From assembly GCA_052379845.1 (NCBI GenBank), contig JBQTCF010000019.1: a stretch of 64,000 nucleotides of DNA; one strand, given 5' to 3'. The notes beneath the pieces were generated by a model, which did no database searches, had not been told where the DNA came from, and was given only the letters and a program-made list of their open reading frames with translations. Shown here in pieces: positions 1-9,099 of the stretch. This DNA comes from Roseinatronobacter sp052379845. GTDB lineage: Bacteria > Pseudomonadota > Alphaproteobacteria > Rhodobacterales > Rhodobacteraceae. Position 1 is the first letter of the stretch. Each line of letters opens with the position of its first letter. A program made the position numbers and the translations under genes.

Positions 1-28
1 GGGCAACACCCTCAAATCACCCTCCACC

Positions 29-60
29 AAAAACAAACCCGGCCAAAATGACCGGGTTTG
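29..60 (-). terminator. Rho-independent terminator, minus strand
   Basis: A perfect 9-bp inverted repeat (34-42 with 52-60, arms CAAACCCGG/CCGGGTTTG) is followed, reading the minus strand, by five U (29-33). It lies about 60 bases past the stop of the DUF2842 gene and would end the purA-DUF2842 transcript. Confidence 0.75.
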
Positions 61-71
61 TCAGCAGTCTG

Positions 72-99
72 AGGCCCCGAACCATGTTCGGGGCCTTTT
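72..99 (+). terminator. Rho-independent terminator, plus strand
   Basis: A perfect 10-bp inverted repeat (72-81 AGGCCCCGAA with 87-96) has a 5-base loop and ends in TTTT at 96-99. It faces right, so it should end a plus-strand gene lying to the left of the window. With the neighbouring minus-strand terminator it forms a convergent pair. Confidence 0.75.
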
Positions 100-119
100 G
101 CATATTGAGCAGGGCTGGC

Positions 120-344
120 TTATTCCTTGGGCGCGTCAGGGTCAGGTTGGCCGACCCCTTTGAACAACCGCTTTAACGGGAATGTCCAGACAATTCCCAG
201 CGCTATGTAAATTGCCAGTTCCACCAGAAATGGCGGCCTGTCAAACAGGTCAATCACATTCACAGTTACAACGATATATAGCGGCAGTGCCACCACCAGC
301 GCAAAAAGCGCCCAACGTCGTCTGGCTTTCCATGATAAGGTCAT
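120..344 (-). CDS. DUF2842 family small membrane protein
   Basis: A 74-residue protein with two predicted membrane helices (about residues 11-30 and 38-58) and a charged tail. Size and pattern (basic start, WxxF/PLxRLF after helix 2) match the DUF2842 family found next to purA in Rhodobacterales; the function is not known. Its ATG shares one base with the TGA of purA (TGATG), so it is probably translated by coupling from the purA message. Family assignment is from memory of the family pattern; the coding status is well supported by the overlap. Confidence 0.8.
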   Translation of the reverse strand: MTLSWKARRRWALFALVVALPLYIVVTVNVIDLFDRPPFLVELAIYIALGIVWTFPLKRLFKGVGQPDPDAPKE

Positions 345-1636
345 CAGTCTTCAAACGGGTCTGTTACAAGGATGGTGTCGTCGCGTTCCGGTGATGTTGA
401 AAGTAGCGCGACAGGGCAATCAATCAACTCCTCGACGCGGCGAACGTATTTGATGGCGTTCGCGGGCAGGTCTGCCCAGCGCCGCGCGCCTTCGGTCGAC
501 TCACTCCAGCCCGGCAGTTCCTCATAAATTGGCACGCAGCGCGCCTGCTGATCTGCCGCTGTGGGCAGGTAGTCCAGCTGCTTGCCGTCCAGTTCATAGC
601 CCACACAGATTTTCAGCACATCGAACCCGTCCAGAACATCCAGCTTCGTCAGCGCAATGCCATTCACGCCGCTTGTCGCGCAGGTCTGGCGCAACAGGCA
701 GGCGTCAAACCAGCCGCAGCGCCGCTTGCGGCCTGTTGTGGTGCCGAATTCATGCCCGCGCTCGCCCAGCCGCTGGCCATCTGCGTCATGCAATTCCGTC
801 GGGAAGGGACCTTCGCCCACGCGGGTCGTGTAAGCCTTCACAATGCCCAGCACAAAATCAATCGCGCCCGGCCCCACCCCCACACCCGTCGCAGCCTGCC
901 CCGCGATCACGTTGGACGAGGTGACATAAGGATAGGTGCCGAAATCCACATCCAGAAGGGCACCTTGCGCGCCTTCGAACAGAATACGCTTCCCTGCCTT
1001 GCGCTTGTCGTTCAGCACTTTCCAGACAGGTGCTGCATATTTCAGGATTTCGGGCGCGATGTCACGCAATTGCGCTAGTAGGGCGTTGCGGTCAACTTCG
1101 CCCAGGCCCAGCCCCGCGCGCAAGGCGTTATGGTGCACCAACGCGCGATCCACCCGCATTTGCAAAGTCGCATCATCGGCCAGATCCGCCACGCGGATGA
1201 CGCGGCGGCCAACCTTGTCTTCATAGCATGGGCCAATGCCGCGCCCGGTGGTGCCAATTTTGGCCACTGCGTTCTGGCTTTCGCGCGCGCGGTCAAGTTC
1301 GCCATGGAAGGGCAGAATCAGTGGCGTGTTTTCAGCAATCATCAGGGTTTCTGGGGTAATGTCCACGCCTTGGGCGCGGATCGTCTCAATCTCTTGCAGC
1401 AGGTGCCACGGGTCCAGAACGACGCCATTGCCGATGACCGACAATTTGCCGCCACGCACCACGCCTGACGGCAGCGCATGCAACTTGTAGACCTTGCCAT
1501 CAACAACCAGTGTGTGCCCGGCATTATGGCCGCCCTGAAACCGCGCCACCACATCGGCACGTTCTGACAGCCAGTCTACAATCTTGCCTTTACCTTCGTC
1601 ACCCCATTGGGCGCCGACTACCACGACATTGGCCAT
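344..1636 (-). CDS. purA: adenylosuccinate synthetase
   Basis: Catalyses IMP + aspartate + GTP to adenylosuccinate, the first committed step to AMP, in the cytoplasm. The 430-residue length is normal. Seen: the GTP-binding start GAQWGDEGKGK (about residue 8), GGHNAGHT (about 38), VTSSN and the GTTTGRKRRCGWFD signature near the C-terminal third. I start at the ATG at 1636 because a good AGGGGA ribosome site lies 8 bases upstream and the family begins MANVVVVGAQWG; the reading frame stays open further upstream but that part is not protein-like. Followed by a coupled DUF2842 gene. Confidence 0.97.
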   Translation of the reverse strand: MANVVVVGAQWGDEGKGKIVDWLSERADVVARFQGGHNAGHTLVVDGKVYKLHALPSGVVRGGKLSVIGNGVVLDPWHLLQEIETIRAQGVDITPETLMIAENTPLILPFHGELDRARESQNAVAKIGTTGRGIGPCYEDKVGRRVIRVADLADDATLQMRVDRALVHHNALRAGLGLGEVDRNALLAQLRDIAPEILKYAAPVWKVLNDKRKAGKRILFEGAQGALLDVDFGTYPYVTSSNVIAGQAATGVGVGPGAIDFVLGIVKAYTTRVGEGPFPTELHDADGQRLGERGHEFGTTTGRKRRCGWFDACLLRQTCATSGVNGIALTKLDVLDGFDVLKICVGYELDGKQLDYLPTAADQQARCVPIYEELPGWSESTEGARRWADLPANAIKYVRRVEELIDCPVALLSTSPERDDTILVTDPFED

Positions 1637-1803
1637 GAATGGTCCCCTTTGACTTGCAAACCGCCGCCTGTCATAGCGCTTCGCTGCGCGCTGTAAAACC
1701 CGAAATAACGTATCGGCCCGCCCCTGCTGTGCGGGAAACAGGGGTTGCGGGCAATGGCCCAAGCGCCTAAGTAAGCGGGAACAGAAAAAGCGGGTTGTTC
1801 CTG

Positions 1804-2163
1804 ATGCAAAATGTCGTGCTGATTGTCCATCTTCTCCTGGCGCTGACGCTGATTGGCGTCGTGCTGGTGCAGCGCTCCGAGGGGGGTGGTTTGGGTATTG
1901 GTGGTGGCGATGGCAGCCCGCAGGCAGGCCGCCCGCCGTTGACAGCAATGGCAAAACTGACATGGGGTCTGGCAATCGCGTTTATCGCCACGTCGCTGGC
2001 ACTGACAGTGATTGCCGCGCAACAATCGGCCAGCGTGTCTGTGCTGGACCGTCTGGGTGTTCCCACACCGTCCAGTTCCAGTGTGCCAGCCCTGCCCACA
2101 ACCGACAGCTTGCTGCCGCCGCCTGCTGCTGACGACACGCTGGCCCCACCGGCCGCAGATTAA
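1804..2163 (+). CDS. secG: preprotein translocase subunit SecG
   Basis: SecG is the small accessory subunit of the SecYEG channel in the inner membrane. The 119-residue product has the usual two helices (about residues 1-22 and 48-68) joined by the conserved VLVQRSEGGGLGIGGG loop. After helix 2 it has a roughly 45-residue Pro/Ser/Ala-rich tail, common in alphaproteobacterial SecG. The ATG at 1804 gives the family start MQNVVLIVH; an in-frame TTG lies 9 bases upstream and cannot be excluded. It is divergent from purA, so 1637-1803 must carry both promoters. Confidence 0.93.
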   Translation: MQNVVLIVHLLLALTLIGVVLVQRSEGGGLGIGGGDGSPQAGRPPLTAMAKLTWGLAIAFIATSLALTVIAAQQSASVSVLDRLGVPTPSSSSVPALPTTDSLLPPPAADDTLAPPAAD

Positions 2164-2253
2164 GGCAAACCACAATTTCTTGCGGGGTGCATTTTTTGTG
2201 TGCCCCTATCTAGCGGCTGGCTTGCGGTTGCGGGCATTTTAGGCTATGGCTTG

Positions 2254-2277
2254 AACCCCGTGATACTTGGGGTTTTG
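2254..2277 (+). terminator. possible weak terminator after secG
   Basis: AACCCC (2254-2259) pairs with GGGGTT (2269-2274), with TTTT at 2273-2276. The stem is short with a 9-base loop, so it may only attenuate transcription between secG and pyrG. Confidence 0.35.
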
Positions 2278-2328
2278 CACGCGCCCCGCTTCCGCCGAAA
2301 TACATGATCACGGGGGGTCGTTTCGACC

Positions 2329-3972
2329 ATGGCACGTTATATTTTCGTAACTGGTGGCGTTGTTTCCAGCCTTGGCAAGGGGCTTGCATCTGCTGCATTG
2401 GGTGCCTTGTTGCAAGCGCGCGGCTTCACGGTGCGGTTGCGCAAGCTGGACCCCTACCTGAATGTCGACCCCGGCACCATGTCGCCGTTTGAACATGGCG
2501 AAGTGTTTGTCACCGATGACGGTGCGGAAACCGATCTGGACCTTGGGCATTATGAACGCTTCACGGGCGTGGCCGCGCGCCGCACTGATTCGGTGTCGTC
2601 AGGGCGCATTTATTCCAACGTGCTGGAAAAGGAACGCCGCGGCGATTATCTGGGCAAGACCATTCAGGTCATTCCCCATGTCACGAATGAGATTAAGGAC
2701 TTTCTTGCCGTGGGCGAGGATGAGGTTGATTTCATGCTGTGCGAGATTGGCGGCACAGTGGGCGACATTGAAGGGCTGCCATTTTTTGAGGCTATCCGCC
2801 AGTTCAGCCATGAACGCCCGCGCGGGCAGTGCATTTTCATGCATCTGACCTTGCTGCCCTATCTGACCGCCAGCGGGGAATTGAAAACCAAACCCACGCA
2901 GCATTCCGTCAAGGAACTGCAATCCATCGGGATTGCGCCTGACGTGCTGGTGTGCCGGTCTGAACAGCCCATCCCCGAAAAGGAACGCCAGAAAATTGCG
3001 CTGTTTTGCAATGTGCGCCCCGAAGCCGTCATTCCCGCCTATGACCTGAAATCCATTTATGAAGCGCCGCTGGCCTATCATCGTGCGGGGCTGGATCAGG
3101 CGGTTCTGGATGTGTTTGGCATAACCCCTGCGCCGCGCCCGAACCTGGACCGCTGGGAAGATGTGCTGGACCGCCTGCAAAACCCAGAAGGTGAAGTGCG
3201 CATTGCCATTGTCGGCAAGTATGTCCAGCTGGAAGATGCGTATAAATCCATCAAGGAAGCGCTGATCCACGGCGGCATTGCCAACCGCGTGAAAGTGCAT
3301 GTTGAATGGATCGATGCGGAAGTGTTCGACCGCGAGGATCCGGGCCCGGCGCTGGAACGTTTCCACGCAATTCTGGTGCCCGGCGGGTTTGGCGAACGCG
3401 GAACCGAAGGGAAAATTCGCGCGGCAACCTATGCCCGCGAAAAGAAAATTCCCTATTTCGGCATTTGTCTGGGCATGCAGATGGCCTGTATCGAAGCGGC
3501 CCGCAACCTGGCCGGTATCCCTGATGCGGGATCGGAAGAATTCGATTTCGAGGCTGGCAAGAAGCGGTTTACCCCTGTTGTCTATCACCTGAAGGAATGG
3601 GTGCAGGGCAACCACAAGGTGGAACGCAAAGTGGGCGATGACAAGGGCGGCACCATGCGCCTTGGGGCCTATACCGCCCATCTGAAAGAGGGGTCGAATG
3701 TGGCCCGCATTTATGGCGCAACCCGCATCGAGGAACGCCATCGTCACCGCTATGAGGTGGACACCCAGTTTCGCGCCGCCCTTGAAGGGGTGGGTCTGAC
3801 ATTCTCTGGCCTGTCACCCGATGGAAAATTGCCCGAGATTGTCGAACATGAAGGCCATCCGTGGTTTATTGGTGTGCAGTTCCACCCCGAACTGAAATCC
3901 AAGCCATTTGAACCCCATCCCCTGTTTGCTGATTTCGTGCGCGCCGCGGTTGATGTGTCGCGTCTGGTGTGA
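2329..3972 (+). CDS. pyrG: CTP synthase
   Basis: Makes CTP from UTP, ATP and glutamine. The 547-residue protein has the N-terminal synthetase domain (VVSSLGKG P-loop near residue 12; KLDPYLNVDPGTM) and a class I glutamine amidotransferase domain (about 300-540) with the oxyanion strip PGGFGERG, nucleophile Cys in FGICLGMQ and the His-Glu pair in VQFHPELKS. All catalytic parts are present. It follows secG by 165 bases in the same direction, as in many relatives. The ATG at 2329 gives the invariant MARYIFVTGG start. Confidence 0.97.
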   Translation: MARYIFVTGGVVSSLGKGLASAALGALLQARGFTVRLRKLDPYLNVDPGTMSPFEHGEVFVTDDGAETDLDLGHYERFTGVAARRTDSVSSGRIYSNVLEKERRGDYLGKTIQVIPHVTNEIKDFLAVGEDEVDFMLCEIGGTVGDIEGLPFFEAIRQFSHERPRGQCIFMHLTLLPYLTASGELKTKPTQHSVKELQSIGIAPDVLVCRSEQPIPEKERQKIALFCNVRPEAVIPAYDLKSIYEAPLAYHRAGLDQAVLDVFGITPAPRPNLDRWEDVLDRLQNPEGEVRIAIVGKYVQLEDAYKSIKEALIHGGIANRVKVHVEWIDAEVFDREDPGPALERFHAILVPGGFGERGTEGKIRAATYAREKKIPYFGICLGMQMACIEAARNLAGIPDAGSEEFDFEAGKKRFTPVVYHLKEWVQGNHKVERKVGDDKGGTMRLGAYTAHLKEGSNVARIYGATRIEERHRHRYEVDTQFRAALEGVGLTFSGLSPDGKLPEIVEHEGHPWFIGVQFHPELKSKPFEPHPLFADFVRAAVDVSRLV

Positions 3973-4005
3973 CGCGGCCTAGTATTCAACAGGCGGCGGG
4001 GCAGG

Positions 4006-6627
4006 CTATTTCAGGGCGTTTGACACAACACGCGCCAGTTCCTGCCTGTTGATGGGTTTTGGCAATATGTCGGTGAAACCTACGGCAAGATAGGTTGCAA
4101 TCTGGTCTTTCATCACATTCGCGGTTGCCGCGATAGCGCGCGGGCGGGGGCGGCCTGTTTCCTTGGCCTCTTGCAGGATCGTGGTGAAGGCTTCTATGCC
4201 GTCCATGACCGGCATGGAGATGTCCAGAATAACCAAATCGAAATCCTGTTCGCGCCATAAAGCGCAGGCTTCGGCGCCGTTTTCCGCAAAGGACGCATCG
4301 ATGCCAAGTTGTCCCAGCATGATTTGCATGATCATGCGGTTGGTGGCCGTGTCGTCGGCCACCAGAACTTTGCGCCCGATCAGGTTTTCAGCATCTGGTC
4401 GCGTTTTGTTGTCCTGACGGGCGGGCTGCGTGTTGGACGGGGCCTTCTGCACTGGCAAGTTTAACCTGACAGCTATTTCTGTGCCTCTTCCCTGCACGGA
4501 TTTGACGATGATTTCCCCGTTCATCATGTCAACCAGTCGCCGCACAATTGCCAGCCCAAGGCCGGTTCCCCCGTAACGCCGGGCGATGCCGGATTCGGCT
4601 TGTTCGAATTCCTCGAATACGCGAAGCGACTGTTCCTGCGTCATCCCGATGCCGGTGTCGATGACCGTGAATTCCACGCAATCGGGACTGGTTGCATCAA
4701 CCTGCACTGTGATCTGGCCCGCTGGCGTAAACTTTATGGCATTGCCGATCAGGTTTTGCATGATCTGTGTAATTCGGGTTGAATCCCCGATGCGCTGTTC
4801 CGCGCGATCCCCCCGGTAGTCAACGTGGAATTCCAGCCCCTTCGCGCGGGCAGCGCCATGATGAAGCGCCCGTAGCTGGGTCAGAAGGGTGTTCAGGTTG
4901 AACGGTTTGGGGTCAAGCGTCAGTTTGCCCGCCTCCACCTGTGCCAAATCAAGGATGTCGTTCAGAAGGGACAGCAAATTCCAGCCCGAATCGCGGATTG
5001 TGGTGATCATGCCGTGCTGCTCTGGCGACAATTCGCTATCGGCCAACACATCGGCCATGCCCAGAATGCCGGTCAGCGGGGTGCGGATTTCATGGCTCAT
5101 ATTTGCCAGAAATGCGGATTTGGCGGCGTTTGCCGCTTTGGCGCGGGCTGCGGCGTCGCGCAATGCCGCCTGTGTGGACAGATGGTCGGTAATGTCCACC
5201 AAGGAACACACAACGCGCGCGGCATTGCCGTTTACCTGCAAGGGGGTGGCGTTCAGTGATACGGCGCGCCGTGTCCCATCAGGCCGTTGCACCGAAATGC
5301 GTATATCGCGTAGCGATTCGTTATTGCTCAGGGCGTGCGACACCAATTCTTCGCTGGCGGATATGGGACTGCCGTCCAGTTCGGTAATGCCCCAGCCGGG
5401 GTCCGCATAGTGCTTGCCAATACAGCCGCCGGGGCCGACACCCAGCAAGCGTTCGACTTCTGCATTCGCAAAGACAATTCGCCCGTTGCGCCCGAATGCC
5501 AGCATTCCGGCGATGTCGGTTTCCAGAACGCGCGCAAGAAAATCGCGCTCTCCGCGCAGTTCGTCCTGCAGTGTCAGGACATCGGTAATGTCGATCAACG
5601 ATATTAACCAACCCATGCGCGCTGTCTTGTGCCTAAGGGGGCGGTTTACCGCAACGACTTGTGTGGCGTATATGCGCCCTGCGATTGACAGTCGTGTGGT
5701 CTGGGGCGGCTGGGCGTCGTCTTGCATGGTGTCCAGCAGCAGTGCAGCGGGCGCGTCTGATGGCAAGGGTGCCCCGCGGTCCAGCAGAATGCCAGCATTG
5801 CCAAACACCTTTTGGGCGGCGGTGTTCGTTGTCATGACGCGCCCGGTTGTGTCCACCATAATGGTAGGGTCGCGCGTGGTGAAGAACAACAGATCGCGGC
5901 CAATCGTCGACAGGTCGAACGGGCGGGTTATGACCATCATCCAAGTGAATAAAAACAACACTAACGCAAACATGAACGGTGTCGGGTCAAACCCAAATAG
6001 TGTCACCCCGCCCAGAATATAGGCCAGATTTCCCGCAACAGGAAACAGGGTGATCGCCAGCAACATGCCGAAATGCGCGCGATAGGCGGGATTGGCCAGC
6101 CACATGCCCGAAAGCCCAATGCCAACCGCGGCCAGCAAGAACACATACAGATATGCTGCAGCGCCGTAAAATAGTGGCCCATGCTGATATTGCACTGACA
6201 ATCGGCCGTCAATTTCCAACATGGCTGTTTCAGGCCCATAGAACAGGCCATGCCACGGATTGGTGAAGGCCATCAAGGTTATGATCAGGGGACCGCCCAC
6301 CAGGGCGGTCTGTTCCCATCGCGCCAAACCCTGACGCCGCCCGAATGCATAGGCGTGCAAGAAGAAGGCCCAGACGGTTGGCAGAAGCACAATCATCGGC
6401 CACGCCATCAGCGCGAAGGTCACCTTGCAGTGTTCAAGCGTCGTGGACATTTCCAGAATGGCGGCTGCCAGCCATCCCAGCATGACAAGATGCGCTGTCA
6501 CGCAGAACCCTTTGCCCGAAAAAGGCGCCTGTTTCGCAATGCTGACCGTCAGCACAGCCAGCCCGGCCCAAAGAACAAGGATTGCGGCAGTTGCCGTGTC
6601 GAATGATGCGGATAACACGCACTGCAT
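4006..6627 (-). CDS. membrane hybrid sensor histidine kinase with 7TM sensor, two PAS domains and receiver
   Basis: Domains in order: seven hydrophobic helices (about residues 10-235) resembling the 7TM histidine-kinase N-terminal region; two PAS-like domains (about 245-355 and 370-490); a dimerisation domain with phospho-acceptor His in FLANMSHEIRTPL (about 511); an ATPase domain with N box QNLIGNAIKF, DTGIGM and GGTGLGLAI; and a C-terminal receiver with Asp in LVILDISMPVMDG (about 801). It should autophosphorylate and pass phosphate to its own receiver, then to an unknown phosphotransfer protein; no partner lies nearby. The ATG at 6627 is chosen (GGAC about 12 bases upstream); a TTG at 6666 adds 13 residues but lacks a ribosome site. 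The signal is unknown. It converges on pyrG. Confidence 0.88.
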   Translation of the reverse strand: MQCVLSASFDTATAAILVLWAGLAVLTVSIAKQAPFSGKGFCVTAHLVMLGWLAAAILEMSTTLEHCKVTFALMAWPMIVLLPTVWAFFLHAYAFGRRQGLARWEQTALVGGPLIITLMAFTNPWHGLFYGPETAMLEIDGRLSVQYQHGPLFYGAAAYLYVFLLAAVGIGLSGMWLANPAYRAHFGMLLAITLFPVAGNLAYILGGVTLFGFDPTPFMFALVLFLFTWMMVITRPFDLSTIGRDLLFFTTRDPTIMVDTTGRVMTTNTAAQKVFGNAGILLDRGAPLPSDAPAALLLDTMQDDAQPPQTTRLSIAGRIYATQVVAVNRPLRHKTARMGWLISLIDITDVLTLQDELRGERDFLARVLETDIAGMLAFGRNGRIVFANAEVERLLGVGPGGCIGKHYADPGWGITELDGSPISASEELVSHALSNNESLRDIRISVQRPDGTRRAVSLNATPLQVNGNAARVVCSLVDITDHLSTQAALRDAAARAKAANAAKSAFLANMSHEIRTPLTGILGMADVLADSELSPEQHGMITTIRDSGWNLLSLLNDILDLAQVEAGKLTLDPKPFNLNTLLTQLRALHHGAARAKGLEFHVDYRGDRAEQRIGDSTRITQIMQNLIGNAIKFTPAGQITVQVDATSPDCVEFTVIDTGIGMTQEQSLRVFEEFEQAESGIARRYGGTGLGLAIVRRLVDMMNGEIIVKSVQGRGTEIAVRLNLPVQKAPSNTQPARQDNKTRPDAENLIGRKVLVADDTATNRMIMQIMLGQLGIDASFAENGAEACALWREQDFDLVILDISMPVMDGIEAFTTILQEAKETGRPRPRAIAATANVMKDQIATYLAVGFTDILPKPINRQELARVVSNALK

Positions 6628-7115
6628 TACAAAGCCGTCCAGTGCCTTGATTGACGCGCCAAGCAATGGAAAGTGAGCATAGGAAATTCCGCATAAAACA
6701 GCAAAAAAACCCTACGTTTCTGAGGGCGGTTTTGCAAGTTGCAAAGCCACATGCACAGGTTGGCACAGCCGCAAACGCTGCGATATTATAGCATTTTCGA
6801 GAAAATTTTTACAGACTTTTGCGATTTGAGAATGCTGCAACCCGAAGCGAATGCATTTCGAAAGCAATAAACACACAGATGACTTTCATTCAGGCCCTGC
6901 TGCGTTCATGGGCATTCACGCGCCACCCTGTGCCGCAATGGCTTCCTCGTTTCAGCATGCCAAAATAGGCTTCTGCACAACATATTCCAAACCGCCCACG
7001 CCGGAAACGCACAGGCTGCGACGTGCAGACACGTTGCAGGTAATCGTTCCGCTGCGTCTGGCGCATGACCAGATGCCGCATAGCAGCGGTGCGTTCAAAC
7101 TGGCTGGTGTCCTGC
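6628..7115. other. long gap upstream of the hybrid kinase
   Basis: No convincing gene. The part from about 6690 to 6870 is AT-rich compared with its surroundings and should hold the kinase promoter. The rest (6870-7115) has open frames on both strands, but none has a ribosome site or protein-like composition. No terminator with a clear U-run was found for the gene ending at 7116. Confidence 0.5.
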
Positions 7116-7538
7116 CTAAAGGGTGACATCCACATGCGCCGTGGTGTCGTCCACTGCGTTTGGTGTCAATTGCGAAAGAATATGGTAACCGTCATGCGGT
7201 ACCTTGGCCTGACTAGGTTCGGCCTGCGCGTTGTCTTCTTCTATTGCGACGTTTGCGGGTTCAGCAAGAGATTCGCGCAGGTGTTGTATGACATTCACTT
7301 CAAATGAAGGCGGTGGGCCAACAAGGCGGTTGCGCTTGTCCTGCGGTGAAGCCATTGGCCGCGATGACGAAAGATCTGCCTTGGTCAGGGCTTGCCCTTG
7401 TTGGACGGCTGTTGAGATAAGGCTTTTTGCAGTCGGTGCCCCCCCGCGCGACGCGTGCGGTTGCATCAATTGTGCCAAAGGTTCGCGGTGACTGGGCGCG
7501 ATTGGACCATTTGCAGGTGTCGTTGGAAGAATCGGCAT
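7116..7538 (-). CDS. hypothetical protein, CtrA-like promoter
   Basis: A 140-residue protein I do not recognise. The start ATG at 7538 follows a strong GGAGGGGG ribosome site by 2 bases; an in-frame TTG at 7550 lies inside that site and is rejected. The protein is soluble, rich in Pro/Ala/Gln/Ser and low-complexity in its first half, with one helical stretch (SFEVNVIQHLRESLAEP, about residues 78-94) and an acidic C-terminal part. There is no signal peptide, helix or Cys motif. Upstream lie a TTAA-N7-TTAA site and a TTAACCAT half-site, suggesting control by CtrA, which in this order governs motility and gene transfer agents. The function is not inferable. Confidence 0.65.
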   Translation of the reverse strand: MPILPTTPANGPIAPSHREPLAQLMQPHASRGGAPTAKSLISTAVQQGQALTKADLSSSRPMASPQDKRNRLVGPPPSFEVNVIQHLRESLAEPANVAIEEDNAQAEPSQAKVPHDGYHILSQLTPNAVDDTTAHVDVTL

Positions 7539-7579
7539 ATCCCCCTCCAATTGATTGATGGATATAATTCAGGTCAACA

Positions 7580-7638
7580 GGTTAACAGGAGGGATTTAAT
7601 ATTCTGTTAAAAAAGCGAATTTCTTTACTTATGGTTAA
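7580..7638 (-). promoter_or_regulatory. cluster of CtrA-like binding sites
   Basis: TTAA-N7-TTAA lies at 7596-7610. The minus strand of 7631-7638 reads TTAACCAT, and there is a third GTTAAC at 7581-7586. The full site is 58 bases upstream of the start codon of the unknown gene at 7116-7538. The match to the CtrA consensus (TTAA-N7-TTAA, half-site TTAACCAT) is seen; binding is inferred. Confidence 0.5.
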
Positions 7639-7664
7639 CAAGTGGGTGCCGGCGCATTTGCACC

Positions 7665-7694
7665 AAAAAAGGGGACAGCGTTCTGGCTGCCCCC
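7665..7694 (-). terminator. terminator of eno
   Basis: Reading the minus strand, GGGG-x-CAGC pairs with GCTG-x-CCCC (7671-7679 with 7686-7694, one mismatch) and is followed by six U (7665-7670). It is about 70 bases past the eno stop. Confidence 0.75.
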
Positions 7695-7712
7695 TTGACA
7701 TGTTGCTTACTG

Positions 7713-7751
7713 CAGATTGCGCAAAACCGGTTCCCACTTTTGCGCAATCTG
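7713..7751. repeat. RIME-like palindrome, copy A (right half only)
   Basis: A perfect 14-bp inverted repeat (7713-7726 with 7738-7751, CAGATTGCGCAAAA arms) encloses the loop CCGGTTCCCAC. This is the right-hand palindrome of an element present four more times in the window (about 20670, 24319, 33078, 51729). Copy A lacks the left palindrome. It sits between the eno stop and the eno terminator, so it is transcribed in the eno 3' UTR. Confidence 0.85.
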
Positions 7752-7763
7752 TTCCAAAGCGTT

Positions 7764-9038
7764 TCAGCGCAAAATGCTGCGGCCCGCGAAAACCGCTGTT
7801 TCGCCCAGCATTTCCTCAATCCGGATCAACTGGTTGTATTTTGCCAGCCGGTCTGACCGTGCAAGCGAGCCGGTCTTGATTTGCCCGCAATTGGTGGCTA
7901 CGGCCAGATCGGCGATTGTTGCATCTTCGGTTTCGCCGGACCGATGGGACATAACGCATGTCATGCGTGCGCGGTGGGCCATGTCCACAGCGGCCAGGGT
8001 TTCGGTCAATGTGCCGATCTGGTTGACCTTGACCAACAGTGAATTACCGCAGCCTTTTTCAATGCCTTCGGCCAGACGCACGGGGTTGGTGACGAACAGG
8101 TCATCGCCCACCAACTGGACCGACGCGCCCAGTCGGTCTGTCAGCAGTTTCCAGCCGTCCCAGTCGTCCTCGGCGCAGCCGTCTTCGATGCTGATGATGG
8201 GGTAATCGGCAACAAGTGCTGCCAGATAGTCGACATTTTCCGCCGGTGTCAGGGATTTGCCTTCGCCCACCATCTCATACTTGCCGTTCTTGAAATACTC
8301 GGTCGCGGCGCAATCCAGCGCAAGGCAGATATCCTCGCCGGGGGTGTAGCCTGCTTTTTCAATGGATTTCAGAATGAAATCCAACGCATCGCGCGTGGAT
8401 GACAGGTTCGGGGCAAATCCGCCCTCATCCCCGATGCCAGTGGACAGGCCAGCAGCGGAAAGTTCTTTTTTCAGGGTGTGGAACACTTCTGCGCCCATGC
8501 GAACGGCTTCGCGGATGCTGGTTGCGGAAACCGGCATGATCATGAATTCCTGAATATCGATCGGGTTGTCGGCATGTTCGCCGCCATTGATGATATTCAT
8601 CATGGGAACGGGCAGGGTGCGCGCTGATGTGCCGCCCACATAACGAAACAGCGGCTGGCCTGTATAGTCCGCAGCCGCCTTGGCCACAGCCAACGAGACG
8701 CCCAGAATGGCATTCGCACCCAGGCGCGCCTTGTTGGGGGTGCCGTCCAGTTCCAGCATGGCCGCGTCAATAGCGACCTGTTCAGTGGCGTCAAAACCCA
8801 CCAGCGCTTCGGCCAATTCGCCATTCACTGCGGCAACGGCTTCCAACACGCCCTTGCCCATGTAACGCGATTTGTCGCCATCGCGGCGCTCCACGGCCTC
8901 GTGCGCGCCTGTGGACGCACCGGACGGCACTGCGGCGCGGCCCATGGTGCCATCTTCAAGAATGACGTCCACCTCAACGGTCGGGTTGCCCCGGCTGTCC
9001 AATATCTCGCGGCCAATAATATCAATGATCGTGCTCAT
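7764..9038 (-). CDS. eno: enolase
   Basis: Interconverts 2-phosphoglycerate and phosphoenolpyruvate. The 424 residues carry the usual N-terminal REILDSRGNPTVEVD and GASTGAHEAVE, the metal Asp/Glu residues (LALDCAATE, SIEDGCAEDDW, VGDDLFVTN), the catalytic Lys in LVKVNQIGTL and the signature SHRSGETED. The metal-binding loop reads SIEDG where many bacteria have SIEDP; I believe this is a lineage variant, not a defect. The ATG at 9038 is followed by the invariant STIIDIIGREI. A terminator and a RIME-like repeat follow it. Confidence 0.97.
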   Translation of the reverse strand: MSTIIDIIGREILDSRGNPTVEVDVILEDGTMGRAAVPSGASTGAHEAVERRDGDKSRYMGKGVLEAVAAVNGELAEALVGFDATEQVAIDAAMLELDGTPNKARLGANAILGVSLAVAKAAADYTGQPLFRYVGGTSARTLPVPMMNIINGGEHADNPIDIQEFMIMPVSATSIREAVRMGAEVFHTLKKELSAAGLSTGIGDEGGFAPNLSSTRDALDFILKSIEKAGYTPGEDICLALDCAATEYFKNGKYEMVGEGKSLTPAENVDYLAALVADYPIISIEDGCAEDDWDGWKLLTDRLGASVQLVGDDLFVTNPVRLAEGIEKGCGNSLLVKVNQIGTLTETLAAVDMAHRARMTCVMSHRSGETEDATIADLAVATNCGQIKTGSLARSDRLAKYNQLIRIEEMLGETAVFAGRSILR

Positions 9039-9099
9039 GCGGTGCCCCTGTTCGCTGGAAACGGTTTCAGCTTCCTATAGCGGCAGAACATGACAAGTT

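Noticed and set aside
2599..3747. A 382-codon open frame antisense to pyrG
   Set aside because: pyrG is complete; the antisense product is composition-driven.
6851..7126. A 91-codon plus-strand frame and an 81-codon minus-strand frame in the gap before the hybrid kinase
   Set aside because: No ribosome site, Pro/His/Cys-rich, no conserved-looking pattern; kept as non-coding.
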